Below, piece by piece: positions 9,833 to 18,343 of a stretch of 64,000 nt of DNA (positions within the stretch are counted from its first letter, which is position 1; each line of letters opens with the position of its first letter). The notes beneath the pieces are model-generated. The model did no database searches. It was not told where the DNA came from and saw only the letters and a list, made by a program, of their open reading frames with translations. Made by a program: the position numbers and the translations under genes. Origin of the DNA: JAFGXT01 sp963677165 (GTDB lineage: Bacteria > Verrucomicrobiota > Lentisphaeria > Victivallales > SZUA-371); NCBI GenBank assembly GCA_963677165.2, contig CAXXSX010000002.1, positions 3,658,001-3,722,000 on the forward strand. The letters are read 5' to 3'.

Positions 9833-10753
9833 TTAATCAGTGTAAACAGCTAGAGGTGTATAAGGGCGATCGTCACCTCCTCCGGTTGTCCAATTGAGTA
9901 GTTCTACTCCCAATGAGCCAATTTTATATTGTACTGCGCACCCATCTGTTCGTAAGGAGCCAGGTTGTTCGGCGCTTACATGACCGTCAACCCAAGCAAT
10001 ATTGGCTCGTCCGTTATGACGGAATGCGGTAGTGTAGCCGTCAAGGCCATAATAAAGCGGAGGAGTTTTGTAGCTAGCCAGGCTTCCGCCCATATATAAG
10101 CCTCCACTATCGCCGTAACTGCAAATTGATGAAGGATTTTTTACTTGTGATGGTTTCCAGGATTTAGCAGCAAGTCGATAGAACGGAGTGCTGTGATAAG
10201 CTGTATTGTATTTGAATAATTGCTCAAAAGGCATCATTGGGTGCATGCTCATATTGGCTCCAATGCCAGTTCCGCTCGTGTAGCCATCACTTTGTTTTTT
10301 TGCGGTGGCTATTGTTGCTGGATCGGGGCAGAAAAAAACATTTTTTTCGTAATGATCCGGTGTTTTTTCTCCATAGCTTTCCTCCTTCATTCCCATATAC
10401 GGATGAAGGTATCCGCCTGAATTATAATCCGCTGTAGCCCCTACTGATCGGTCCCCACACCACAATTTTCCAGTTCCCATGCTTTCGGTGAAATAGCAAT
10501 AATATTCGTAGTCACCCGCGTATTGTGCGTCAGCTGTGATGATTTGTTTATGGCGGCTGGCGCACGATGCTTGATAAGCTGTCTTTTTTGCACGTCCGAG
10601 TGCTGGAAGGATCATTCCTGCCAGAATTGCGATGATTGCGATCACAACGAGGAGTTCGATGAGTGTGAACTGATCCATTTTTGCTTTTCTGAATTTTTTT
10701 CCTGAATCTATAAATCTAAAATGATTTACTTTCTTTTTTTGTTCTGAGAACAT
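9833..10753 (-). CDS. Secreted pseudopilin with H-X9-DG C-terminal motif (long leader)
   Basis: The protein carries the prepilin cleavage/methylation segment FTLIELLVVIAIIAILAGM, cut by a PilD-type peptidase before Phe, followed by the membrane helix and a large globular domain ending in His-X9-Asp-Gly (RHNGRANIAWVDGH), the signature of processing-associated pseudopilins common in Planctomycetota and Lentisphaerota. The start at 10753 is chosen for its AAGAAGGA site; it gives an unusually long basic leader of about 28 residues. An ATG at 10678 would give a normal short leader but has a weak ribosome site. The frame stays open to 10915, but that extension does not look coding. Confidence 0.85.
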   Translation of the reverse strand: MFSEQKKKVNHFRFIDSGKKFRKAKMDQFTLIELLVVIAIIAILAGMILPALGRAKKTAYQASCASRHKQIITADAQYAGDYEYYCYFTESMGTGKLWCGDRSVGATADYNSGGYLHPYMGMKEESYGEKTPDHYEKNVFFCPDPATIATAKKQSDGYTSGTGIGANMSMHPMMPFEQLFKYNTAYHSTPFYRLAAKSWKPSQVKNPSSICSYGDSGGLYMGGSLASYKTPPLYYGLDGYTTAFRHNGRANIAWVDGHVSAEQPGSLRTDGCAVQYKIGSLGVELLNWTTGGGDDRPYTPLAVYTD

Positions 10754-11433
10754 TTTAACAAAATCCTTCTTTTGTGTAACTGATAAAATTTTAAATGCCA
10801 GGAAAGAACCAAATGAATTCTCGCCCTGAAAGCTTTTATAATTCAGAGTATAACGTGCAATTTTAAAATAACAAGTAGGAATCCCTAATTGTATATGTAT
10901 TGCTAAACTTTGCAATGTGTGTTTTTTGTTTTTTTATTTAATTATTTGCTATAAATAATTAATTTAATCTTTTATTATACTATTTGTAATAAAATGTTTA
11001 TATAAATTAATTAGGTGTACCTAATTTTATGTGTATTAATGTGCTCTTATTGGATTGGTTGTTGAATAATCTAAATATTTCTATGTTTTGGTTAATGGGT
11101 GTTGACTGGTAATTTATAAATTATTTTCTAGATATGATAAAGCAATTTAAAGACTGTTGTTGTTCCTTTTTTAATGGTGTTTATTTGTTTGAATTTTTAT
11201 CTTTTATGTTTAAATGAACGCTATATTCTATTCTGAATATGCGTTCAATATACTGAATTGATTTTATTTGTCAAGTGTTGTTATTAAAAAAATCCAAATT
11301 TTTTTTGAGATTTTTATTGCGTAATTCATAATATCCATGTATATGTCTAAATTCATTGATTTGTTCATTTTATATTTTATGAATTTATGTTTAATAAGAA
11401 AATTATATATTTATACAGGTTAGGAGGCTGTAA
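10754..11433. other. Long AT-rich intergenic region between pseudopilin and TetR genes
   Basis: About 680 bases with no credible gene on either strand. It holds the promoters of the two divergent genes and one perfect 18-base palindrome (11009-11026, listed separately). The rest is low-complexity T/A-rich sequence. Confidence 0.5.
11009..11026. promoter_or_regulatory. Perfect iron-box-like palindrome
   Basis: AATTAGGT-GT-ACCTAATT is an exact 18-base palindrome. The same half-sites appear before the haem operon (14665-14682) and the DUF2325 gene (57565-57582). TTAGG/CCTAA half-sites are typical of DtxR/IdeR-family metalloregulator boxes. It lies 256 bases upstream of the pseudopilin start and about 400 upstream of the TetR gene; which one it controls is unclear. 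Confidence 0.55.
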
Positions 11434-12051
11434 ATGCCAAGATTGTCCAAAAGAGTAAAAGCTCTTGTTACCGAAAATATGCGGTCCATTATTCTCGAAA
11501 CAAGCGAAAAGATAATTGTCAGGGATGGATTGGAAAAATTATCTATCAAGCAAATGGCCAAAGAAGCAGAGATATCACCGGGAAGTGTGTATAACTACTT
11601 TAAGAATAAGGATGAGATTATTTCTGGCATCATGAGGTCCGCGTTTCACGGACTTGTAAATAGTATGGAAGAAATCTCCGGCATGGATTTGCCGGCCAAT
11701 GAAAAACTACATAAGATGGCTTTGTATATCTTTGAGGTCTTTCCGCGAGTATATCGATTGCATGAAGTGTTGGGACACAGGCAACGTCATTCTAAAACAT
11801 CAAATGGAGAAGAGCATCCGGGCCATATGAAACTGATGGACATATTGGCCGGAGCGATTAAGCAGGGAGTTGAAGATGGAGATTTTATTGACTGTGATCC
11901 CCAGTTTTCCGCAGTAGCTTTCTGGGGGATGATTTTAGAAATAAAAATGAATCCGGGAAGGCTCTTTTTTGACGCAGAGCCAGTCGAGTTAACCGAGAAA
12001 GTCATGAAAACTTTTCTTCAGGGAATCAGAAAACGAAGTGATAGAGAATAA
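11434..12051 (+). CDS. TetR-family transcriptional regulator
   Basis: A 205-residue repressor with the N-terminal TetR helix-turn-helix (residues about 15-60; LSIKQMAKEAEISPGSVYNY, then FKNKDEI). The C-terminal ligand domain (about 75-205) is unspecific in sequence. A strong TTAGGAGG ribosome site lies 6 bases before the ATG. It converges on the flavodoxin gene at 12097 with 45 bases between them, so it is not in the haem operon, but its place between iron-box-bearing loci makes a link to haem or iron possible. Confidence 0.9.
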   Translation: MPRLSKRVKALVTENMRSIILETSEKIIVRDGLEKLSIKQMAKEAEISPGSVYNYFKNKDEIISGIMRSAFHGLVNSMEEISGMDLPANEKLHKMALYIFEVFPRVYRLHEVLGHRQRHSKTSNGEEHPGHMKLMDILAGAIKQGVEDGDFIDCDPQFSAVAFWGMILEIKMNPGRLFFDAEPVELTEKVMKTFLQGIRKRSDRE

Positions 12052-12096
12052 TCATGTTGTTGAAAGATTCTGAAATGCAGATTGGATAATTTCCTG

Positions 12097-12624
12097 TTAA
12101 TTGCAATGGCTTATGCCTGCTTTTCGTTTTTTACACAGTTCCAAAAAGTATTCCCCGGCACGTTTTAGATCGTCAGTATTAGGATGGGTCGAAGCGCTTT
12201 CCCAACGGGCGATCCGGTCTTTATTGGGACCATGTGGAAACCATGATGGTAATCTTTTTAGAAACTTGATCAATTTGGGAGAAATTTTTCCTTGACAGCA
12301 GAACTCTCCCCAAAGGGTATTTGGGGAGAAATAGCTTCTGCATTTTTCCAGACATCGATGTGCATGGTCAGATTCCGCTTCTGCTCCAAGGGTGAAAAAG
12401 AATGCTGTTTGCGCAGAGTTTAGTGATTGAATATAACGCAATGCGTCAGTATTGGGTCTGCCTTTGTCGATCCAGAATCCCACAATTACCAGATCGTACC
12501 CATGGGGATCCGGTGTGTTTGACATTGGGGTTAATTCTATATCTTCCCTTATTGCCTCGCAAATTGCTTCTGCTACGCGTTTCGTGTTTCCGGTTTTCGA
12601 AGAGTATGTTAGTAAAATTTTCAT
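12097..12624 (-). CDS. Flavodoxin-like protein, likely electron donor of the haem operon
   Basis: A 175-residue flavodoxin-fold protein with the FMN phosphate loop YSSKTGNTKRVAEAI at the N-terminus, and a VIVGFWIDKGRP segment in the place of the second FMN loop. It overlaps the end of the radical SAM gene by 4 bases (ATGA), so the two are translationally coupled. In known anaerobic haem breakdown (HutW/ChuW/HmuW) a flavodoxin partner supplies electrons, which fits this position. The C-terminal half, rich in Cys, His and Trp, departs from ordinary electron-transfer flavodoxins. Function is inferred from context. Confidence 0.82.
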   Translation of the reverse strand: MKILLTYSSKTGNTKRVAEAICEAIREDIELTPMSNTPDPHGYDLVIVGFWIDKGRPNTDALRYIQSLNSAQTAFFFTLGAEAESDHAHRCLEKCRSYFSPNTLWGEFCCQGKISPKLIKFLKRLPSWFPHGPNKDRIARWESASTHPNTDDLKRAGEYFLELCKKRKAGISHCN

Positions 12625-14183
12625 TTTGCAGCCTTTTGTTTATTCCGGACGTTCCGGAAAAGTGTTTGTAGATTTTGATAAATCGCATTGTTCCAGAATT
12701 GTCCTGCTTTTGTCAGGATAATTTTTCCAGTAGCTTCTGTGGAAAGAAGTCCACATTCCTCATACTGCTGTAGCAACGGAAAGAGGCATTCTTTTAAATC
12801 AAATTCAGTCCATTTTGACGCTTGCTGGATCTCATCAAGCGAAAAGCTGAAGTCATTCTGAATTGCTCCCGAAAGTTGATTCATTAGTCTGTCTTCCTGA
12901 GTGACTGGGGCTATTTGTGTCAATGGTTTTTCCTGATCGTCCAACTTCTCATAATAATTTTCCAGCGTTCCGCCTTGATAAAAGAAATAGCCATTTACTG
13001 CGCCCCCGCCGCCACAGCCGGCGGGGATACAATTACCTCCATATGCCTGAAGACAGTTATAAAGATTTCGTTCTCTGGAATCCAGGGCAAAGTGTTTAAG
13101 GGATATGCGTTTAGCTCCATGTTTCTCCATTATTTCCAGGGAGCGGCAAAACATATCCGCACGATCGGCAGCGTTAGGTAAAGCGGAGATTTTACCGGAA
13201 GAAATCTCGTCTTCAAGCAGCGTGCCGGGCATAAGGATTAAAGGATAGTGATCCACGCCGGAAATTGGACACTCTGTAAAAAGTGTTTTAATATCTTCTT
13301 CCCAGATGTCCATTGTTTGTCCCGGCAGTCCATAGATTTGATCAATAACTACGGTGTTATTTTCATTGTCGTGTAATCGCTGTAATACTGGAATGATTTC
13401 TTCACGTGACGATAATCGTCCCATTGAGCGGCGTAGTGTGGTGTTGAAACTTTGTACCCCGAGGGAATATCGGTTGACTCCGTATTTCTGACAGACGGCA
13501 ATCTTCTCAGGAGATAAAGAACTGACACGTCCTTCCAGGGTGATTTCACAGTCGGTGGAAAGATTGAATTTATTAACGGCTTTCAATATCTCTGTAAGCG
13601 AATTGACGCTGAGGTCACTTGGAGTGCCGCCGCCAAAATATACGATATTGAATTGCTTGTCACTGATTCCCGGTGTGTTTCTGATCATGTCGAGCTCGCG
13701 AACTACGTATTCACCGTAAGTTTCGAGTACTCCTGGAACACTGCCGTTAACAAAAAATCCGCAATATTTACATCGTGTCGTGCAAAACGGAATATGGATA
13801 TAAAGAGCTTTTGGGGAATCGTGATCAAGCTGTTTTGCCGCGGTTTTCCAAGTGCTTTCATAACTGTTTTCCGGAATTCCTATTCCAAGTTTTGAAGTGT
13901 GATCATTCGTCAGGCTGTCTTCTGAAAAAGTGCCAACCATTGGATTTTTTGTTTTTTTTGCAAAATAGTCTTCAAGCTTGAATTTCTCACCGGATTTATG
14001 CGGAGAGCGACGCTTGGCTAATTCCTGAAGCAATTCTTCCGTTACCTGGTAGTGACCACGTTTTTGAGCTTCCCGTTCAGCGGATTTCCGTACGAAATTT
14101 ACGATAAATGGAGGGACTTTCTTTATGAGATTTTCTGCTTCTGGAGTCCATTGTATTTTTTTGCTTTTCTTTGTGAAAAACAT
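12621..14183 (-). CDS. PCP_red-domain / radical SAM fusion, HutW/ChuW-like anaerobic haem-degrading enzyme
   Basis: A 520-residue protein with two parts. Residues about 10-55 match the small PCP_red domain (WTPEAENLIKKVPPFIVNFVR) first known from protochlorophyllide reductase. Residues about 120-500 form a HemN-like radical SAM enzyme with the 4Fe-4S cluster motif Cys134-X3-Cys138-X2-Cys141 in HIPFCTTRCKYCGFF, as in HutW/ChuW methyltransferases that open haem without oxygen and release iron. SAM-binding motif FGGGTPS is also present. It lies between YbaN-family and flavodoxin genes and behind an iron-box-like promoter, which favours haem degradation over the housekeeping HemW/HemN roles. The fusion with PCP_red is notable. 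Confidence 0.82.
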   Translation of the reverse strand: MFFTKKSKKIQWTPEAENLIKKVPPFIVNFVRKSAEREAQKRGHYQVTEELLQELAKRRSPHKSGEKFKLEDYFAKKTKNPMVGTFSEDSLTNDHTSKLGIGIPENSYESTWKTAAKQLDHDSPKALYIHIPFCTTRCKYCGFFVNGSVPGVLETYGEYVVRELDMIRNTPGISDKQFNIVYFGGGTPSDLSVNSLTEILKAVNKFNLSTDCEITLEGRVSSLSPEKIAVCQKYGVNRYSLGVQSFNTTLRRSMGRLSSREEIIPVLQRLHDNENNTVVIDQIYGLPGQTMDIWEEDIKTLFTECPISGVDHYPLILMPGTLLEDEISSGKISALPNAADRADMFCRSLEIMEKHGAKRISLKHFALDSRERNLYNCLQAYGGNCIPAGCGGGGAVNGYFFYQGGTLENYYEKLDDQEKPLTQIAPVTQEDRLMNQLSGAIQNDFSFSLDEIQQASKWTEFDLKECLFPLLQQYEECGLLSTEATGKIILTKAGQFWNNAIYQNLQTLFRNVRNKQKAAK

Positions 14184-14184
14184 T

Positions 14185-14580
14185 CTATTGGTTTCCTTCT
14201 TCTTTTTTATTGTTTTTTAACATGATCAAATGACATGAAACAGCAATTCCAACCAATAGCAGTATGCTCCAGTAATATAAATTGTGCTTCATCGTGGCCG
14301 AGAACGCTAGTCCGGCCCATAGAAAAATTAAGCTGAAAACTTTTGTTTTGACAGGAACTCCGCATCCAGAGTGGTAGTTCTGCCAGAATTGACGCAGAAA
14401 TGACCAGCGAAGCAGCCAGCGATGAAACTTTGGAGAACTTCCCGCAAAAAAAAATAAGGCTGCAAGAAGAAATGGTGTAGTTGGTAGAAGAGGCAATAAA
14501 ATTCCCAGTATCCCTAATCCTACACATAAGAATCCTGCCGTGAAAAATAAATATTTTTTGAGTGAATTGGGTATGCTCAT
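14185..14580 (-). CDS. DUF454/YbaN-family inner membrane protein
   Basis: A protein of about 131 residues with the DUF454 hallmark GLGILGILLPLLPTTPFLL and three to four membrane helices. The start at 14580 is chosen because it has an AGGA site 7 bases upstream and gives the standard YbaN N-terminus; the in-frame ATG at 14643 would add 21 polar residues. It is the first gene of the operon; the radical SAM gene begins one base after its stop. YbaN-like genes often sit with haem-utilisation genes; their molecular role is unknown. Confidence 0.88.
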   Translation of the reverse strand: MSIPNSLKKYLFFTAGFLCVGLGILGILLPLLPTTPFLLAALFFFAGSSPKFHRWLLRWSFLRQFWQNYHSGCGVPVKTKVFSLIFLWAGLAFSATMKHNLYYWSILLLVGIAVSCHLIMLKNNKKEEGNQ

Positions 14581-14660
14581 ATTTTTATCCTGAGTGCATT
14601 TGTTTTTTGGTGATGTAGTGTCTGTAAAAAAATAAAGCAACATAAAAGATAAGATGTTTT

Positions 14661-14689
14661 AATGTATTAGGTGTCCCTATCTATGTCAA
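14661..14689 (-). promoter_or_regulatory. Promoter of the haem operon with iron-box-like operator in the spacer
   Basis: Read on the minus strand, TTGACA (14689-14684) is followed after 17 bases by TACATT (14666-14661). The spacer and its edges hold TATTAGGTGTCCCTATCT (plus strand, 14665-14682), which matches the perfect palindrome at 11009 in 14 of 18 positions. A metal-loaded repressor bound here would block RNA polymerase. About 80 bases separate it from the first start codon. Confidence 0.6.
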
Positions 14690-15040
14690 GCTGGCAATAG
14701 AATGTCTAGAGGGGGTGAAAATTTAATTTAGGAGGAAAAGTGTGTGAAATCAGCTCAGATGTGAAGGGTTTTTTAATCAAGTATGGTTGCAAATTTAAAA
14801 AATATTGCAAAGTTTTGCAATTATTGAAAGCCTCAAGATAAATGAACGACCCCGTGGGTTTTGCCCCGAGGATGTTTAATTTCCGCTTCCGTAAGGAGCG
14901 TCATCGACTGGAGTTTGAAGCGGGACAAACGCCGTCCGTCCTGCGGACAATAAAAACAGCAGGAGGCCTAAGCTTCCTGCTGTAAAATCGTATAGAATAT
15001 TATGAGTTTACTGAATTAATTCAGAAATCGAATTTAGTTC
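14690..15040. other. Intergenic region with GC-rich patch
   Basis: About 350 bases between the haem operon promoter and the pseudopilin stop. Bases 14848-14950 are clearly more GC-rich than the surroundings but no open frame of useful length is seen; it may be a gene remnant. The only defined element is the terminator at 14951-14983. Confidence 0.45.
14951..14983 (-). terminator. Intrinsic terminator of the 15.0 kb pseudopilin gene
   Basis: ACAGCAGGA (14956-14964) pairs with TCCTGCTGT (14975-14983), with extra pairing inside; on the minus strand the stem is followed by TTTTTATT. Confidence 0.82.
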
Positions 15041-15781
15041 TTATGGATTTACTGAAAAGACATACCGGTATGTCAAGCCCTTATAGTTGAACTTTTCGAC
15101 ATGGCCATCCATGATCGCAAAGTTGCAGTATTTTTGATGGCGGATAAAATTCATGGCTCCGGTATTTTCATTATAAAGAACTGTTGGGTCTACTAATTCA
15201 GTGGAGTTGATTTTGGTGGGCATCCAGGTGTTTACTGTGGGGTTGAAGGCAAACGGATACGATTGAAAACATGCTTCGCTGGCATTGTTGTTGGCTGCAA
15301 CCTGGTTCCCATCGGCAACCAGCATTACTTCCGAAGAACGCTTGATCTTTTTTAGAGGAGTCAGAGGATTTTCTGTTCCGCCGCCACCACCGAAAACATA
15401 GGGATTGGCTGAATAGGTTAAAAGACCACCTGCGTAATTTGATGCAGTAATTGCCGGTTTTGCTTCCGGGCAGAAAAATACGGTTGCATCTGTTTTTCTC
15501 AGGTCAACTTTCATATATGGAACAAGAAACGCGGCGTATGAATATTTGGCCGTTGTTCCGTTTAGTGTGCAGTAGTCGTAATACGGCGGAGTATAGGTAT
15601 CGAAATCATTCGCATACATATTTACTGCCAGACCGATCTGTTTCAGGTTGCTGGTGCATTTTGCCAGGCGTGCGGTGTGGCGCGCCTTACTTAACGCTGG
15701 CAGGAGCATTCCCGCGAGTATCGCAATGATGGCGATCACCACCAGGAGTTCGATGAGAGTGAAATTTTTTTTCCTTTTCAT
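15041..15781 (-). CDS. Secreted pseudopilin with H-X9-DG motif
   Basis: A protein of 246 residues with a short basic leader, the prepilin signal NFTLIELLVVIAIIAILAGM and a C-terminal domain ending in RHQKYCNFAIMDGH (His-X9-Asp-Gly). ATG 15781 is preferred over 15787 because AAGGA is then 9 rather than 3 bases away. Paired cysteines in the globular part suggest an extracytoplasmic fold. It is divergent from the TIM-barrel/CBM9 gene at 15949, repeating the regulator/pseudopilin/enzyme grouping of the window in a rearranged form. It ends at its own terminator. Confidence 0.9.
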   Translation of the reverse strand: MKRKKNFTLIELLVVIAIIAILAGMLLPALSKARHTARLAKCTSNLKQIGLAVNMYANDFDTYTPPYYDYCTLNGTTAKYSYAAFLVPYMKVDLRKTDATVFFCPEAKPAITASNYAGGLLTYSANPYVFGGGGGTENPLTPLKKIKRSSEVMLVADGNQVAANNNASEACFQSYPFAFNPTVNTWMPTKINSTELVDPTVLYNENTGAMNFIRHQKYCNFAIMDGHVEKFNYKGLTYRYVFSVNP

Positions 15782-15878
15782 GTTCATAGTTCCTTAATTT
15801 TAATGTATATACTATATAGCTATTCCCTTGGTTTGTAAAGAATATAATTCATTTTTTGAATTAAGTCAAGTGTTGTAA

Positions 15879-15907
15879 TTGACAAAAACATATATTTAAG
15901 GTATATT
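15879..15907 (+). promoter_or_regulatory. Sigma70-type promoter for the 15.9 kb glycosidase-like gene
   Basis: TTGACA at 15879-15884 and TATATT at 15902-15907 are separated by 17 bases, about 40 bases before the start codon at 15949. Repeated ATATTTAA elements around the -10 could be a binding site for the ROK regulator encoded downstream, but no clean palindrome is seen. Confidence 0.6.
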
Positions 15908-15948
15908 TAATTTATAAAATGAAATTAATGGCAATCTTGAGGTGTTGA

Positions 15949-18294
15949 ATGAAAAGATTTCTCGCAGTGTTCTGTTTTAGTATTATGGCGTTTGCCGCTT
16001 ATGCATCTGATGTAGTAACGATTATTCCGGGGAAGGGGGCTGTTTCAAAGGCCGCAGCGGAGAAGAGCCGTGTTCAGGCGAAAAAGTGGAATAAGTGGTT
16101 GGCTGGATTGAAGGTGTCATCAAAGGTCGTACCTTCGGATGAAGCAGTAAGTAAAAATTTTTTACCTGTAACTTCAAAACTTGTGTTTGTCTGGAGTATA
16201 TGGAATTTCCGTCCGGAATTGAAGAAAAGACTGATGGCTGTGCTTGAGAATGGTGGAGCGATTGTTTGGCAGGGAATTACTGCTGAACGTAAACCTCTTT
16301 CTTCTGCGACAATGAAGTTTCTGCGTCAGGCTGCCGGGACTGATTTTAAAGGATACGCGTGTGACCCGCTGGTGGGGAAGGGGACCATTCAGCAATATAT
16401 GTTTATCAAGCCGATTGTTAAACAAGCAACAGCAGGGCTCTGGAAGGGAGAAATGCCGCCGTTGTTCGCGATGTTTGCCGGTGAGGAATTTCGTATTGTA
16501 CCTGTAGATGGGGGGATTGCGGCCGGGGAATGGATTCGGCGCAACCGTAAAACTTCCGACGGACCGGCAATTATTCTTAAATCTTTTTCGAAAGGCGGGG
16601 CTTCTGTTATGTTATCGGTATATAATCTGATTCTTGCCGGGGAGAACACTCGGAAGTATCTGCCGTCTTTTCATTCCGCTATCCTTATTAATATGATTCT
16701 TAAATGGCGTGGGTTGACTGCGGTTCCGGCTGTTGCTCAAAAGAAGAAGGATCCGATCAATAACCGGCTGATTAACCCGGATTATAATTGTCCCCGGTCC
16801 CTATGGGTGTGGAACGTTGAAGAGGCACTTGATTCGGCTAAGGCAAAAGATTTAATTGAATTTTGTCATAAACGTAAAATTGGAACTATTTATTTATATA
16901 CTGGCAATAAGGGACAGTTTGCGAATTCTCAATATAGACGTATCAGGACTTTTTTGAAGGAAGCCCATAAGAATGGAATGAAAGTTGAAGGTCTTGACGG
17001 CTGGAAAGAGGCGGTGATGCCGGGGGAGCAGGAGAAATTTCTGACTTCGCTTGAGCAATTACTGGTTTATAATAGTAAAGTATCGAAAGATGAGCGGTTT
17101 GATGGTTTCCAATCCGATGTGGAGCCGCAGTGTATGAAAGAATATCACACCGGTCCGGAAAATCGTCAACGCTTTGATCTGGGTTATGTTAAGCTTCACT
17201 ATGACTGCCGTAAGCTTATTGAGCGATACAAGGCCGGCTCCGGATTCCAGTTCGGTATGGCGGTATCCGAGCATCTTGATACGGATGCTGAAAAATACAA
17301 GGTTCGTTTCAATGGACGGAATCTGCCGGTATTGGAGCATTTGCTGTTCATTTGCGACTACATTGCGTTGATGTCGTATCACGATAAGGCCAAAGCAACG
17401 ATCAGGATGTCTCAGGGGGAAGTCGATGCAGCCGCAAGAATGGGAAAAAAAGCCTGGGTGGGATTTGAAACTCTGGACGTGTGTTCCAGTTTTGGCGGAC
17501 AGCGTTCGATCACATTTTATGAAGAAGGGCTTAAGGCGCTGGAAGCGGAATTGCGGAAAACTTATTCTCATTATAAAAACAATAAGGGTTTCGGCGGACT
17601 CGCTTTGCATTACTATGAATCGTTGCGCCGTTTGCCGGATAAATCGAGAAAGATTGATATTAAGCTTGGCCCGGAGATAAACGCTCCTCTGACCGCGATT
17701 TTAATTGATGGAAAAAGCAATGACTGGACGAGTGCTCCACAGCTTGTTTCGGATACCAAAACTCAGGTTGTGCATGGGCAGGATGAATGGCGTGGAAAAG
17801 ATGATTTGTCGATGGAGGTTCATGTAGCTTGGGACAGCAGTAATATTTATTTTCTGGCGGAGGTAACTGATAATCGATATGTTTCCGGAATCGGCGGCAA
17901 GGACTTGTGGCAGTGGGACCATTTGGAGATTCGTGCAGGAGGTGCTGACGGCGAACATTTTCAGATTGGTATTTGTCCGGGAGGTTTTATGCGTAAGACT
18001 GACAGCGTGTATGTCTGGTTCCCACAGGATTTATCCGACGAAGAACGCGCCTTGCTGGCAGAGAAAATTGAGTATAAAGTAGTGAAGACCGCAACCGGAT
18101 ATTTGATTGAGGGATGTATTCCCGCAACTGTTCTTGGCTATAAGTCATTTGGGGACGGACAACAAATCAATCTGCTTTTTGAAGCTGGGGATTCAGATGC
18201 AAAGACAGAAGTTTGCCGAACCATGATTTCCACCGCGCCGAAGCGAGACAAGGAAAATCCCGCAACTTATGTTCGAATTCGTTTGCATAAATAG
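15949..18294 (+). CDS. Exported TIM-barrel-like protein with CBM9-type C-terminal domain
   Basis: The 781-residue protein has a signal peptide (about residues 1-20, ending AAYAS), an alpha/beta domain (about 20-245) that looks like a glutamine-amidotransferase-like accessory fold, a putative TIM barrel (about 280-580; FDGFQSDVEPQC could hold catalytic or substrate-binding acids) and a C-terminal family-9-like carbohydrate-binding domain (about 580-781; SNDWTSAP, DSSNIYFLAEVTDN, LWQWDHLEI). It does not match a glycoside hydrolase family I can name. It is divergent from a pseudopilin and followed after 50 bases by a ROK regulator, so a role in binding and cutting an external polysaccharide is inferred. 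Confidence 0.72.
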   Translation: MKRFLAVFCFSIMAFAAYASDVVTIIPGKGAVSKAAAEKSRVQAKKWNKWLAGLKVSSKVVPSDEAVSKNFLPVTSKLVFVWSIWNFRPELKKRLMAVLENGGAIVWQGITAERKPLSSATMKFLRQAAGTDFKGYACDPLVGKGTIQQYMFIKPIVKQATAGLWKGEMPPLFAMFAGEEFRIVPVDGGIAAGEWIRRNRKTSDGPAIILKSFSKGGASVMLSVYNLILAGENTRKYLPSFHSAILINMILKWRGLTAVPAVAQKKKDPINNRLINPDYNCPRSLWVWNVEEALDSAKAKDLIEFCHKRKIGTIYLYTGNKGQFANSQYRRIRTFLKEAHKNGMKVEGLDGWKEAVMPGEQEKFLTSLEQLLVYNSKVSKDERFDGFQSDVEPQCMKEYHTGPENRQRFDLGYVKLHYDCRKLIERYKAGSGFQFGMAVSEHLDTDAEKYKVRFNGRNLPVLEHLLFICDYIALMSYHDKAKATIRMSQGEVDAAARMGKKAWVGFETLDVCSSFGGQRSITFYEEGLKALEAELRKTYSHYKNNKGFGGLALHYYESLRRLPDKSRKIDIKLGPEINAPLTAILIDGKSNDWTSAPQLVSDTKTQVVHGQDEWRGKDDLSMEVHVAWDSSNIYFLAEVTDNRYVSGIGGKDLWQWDHLEIRAGGADGEHFQIGICPGGFMRKTDSVYVWFPQDLSDEERALLAEKIEYKVVKTATGYLIEGCIPATVLGYKSFGDGQQINLLFEAGDSDAKTEVCRTMISTAPKRDKENPATYVRIRLHK

Positions 18295-18343
18295 TAATAA
18301 TAAATAATGTAATAACCCCGGGGATTAAGAACAGGTGTAATGG

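Noticed and set aside
10754..10915. N-terminal extension of the pseudopilin to 10915
   Set aside because: No ribosome site, no pseudopilin needs it, and the AAGAAGGA site supports 10753.
14207..14527. 106-codon minus-strand frame in the DUF454 region
   Set aside because: Another frame of the DUF454 gene, which has clear family motifs and a ribosome site.
18310..18325. CCCCGGGG palindrome before the ROK gene as an operator
   Set aside because: Short, in the middle of an operon-like spacer, and found only once.
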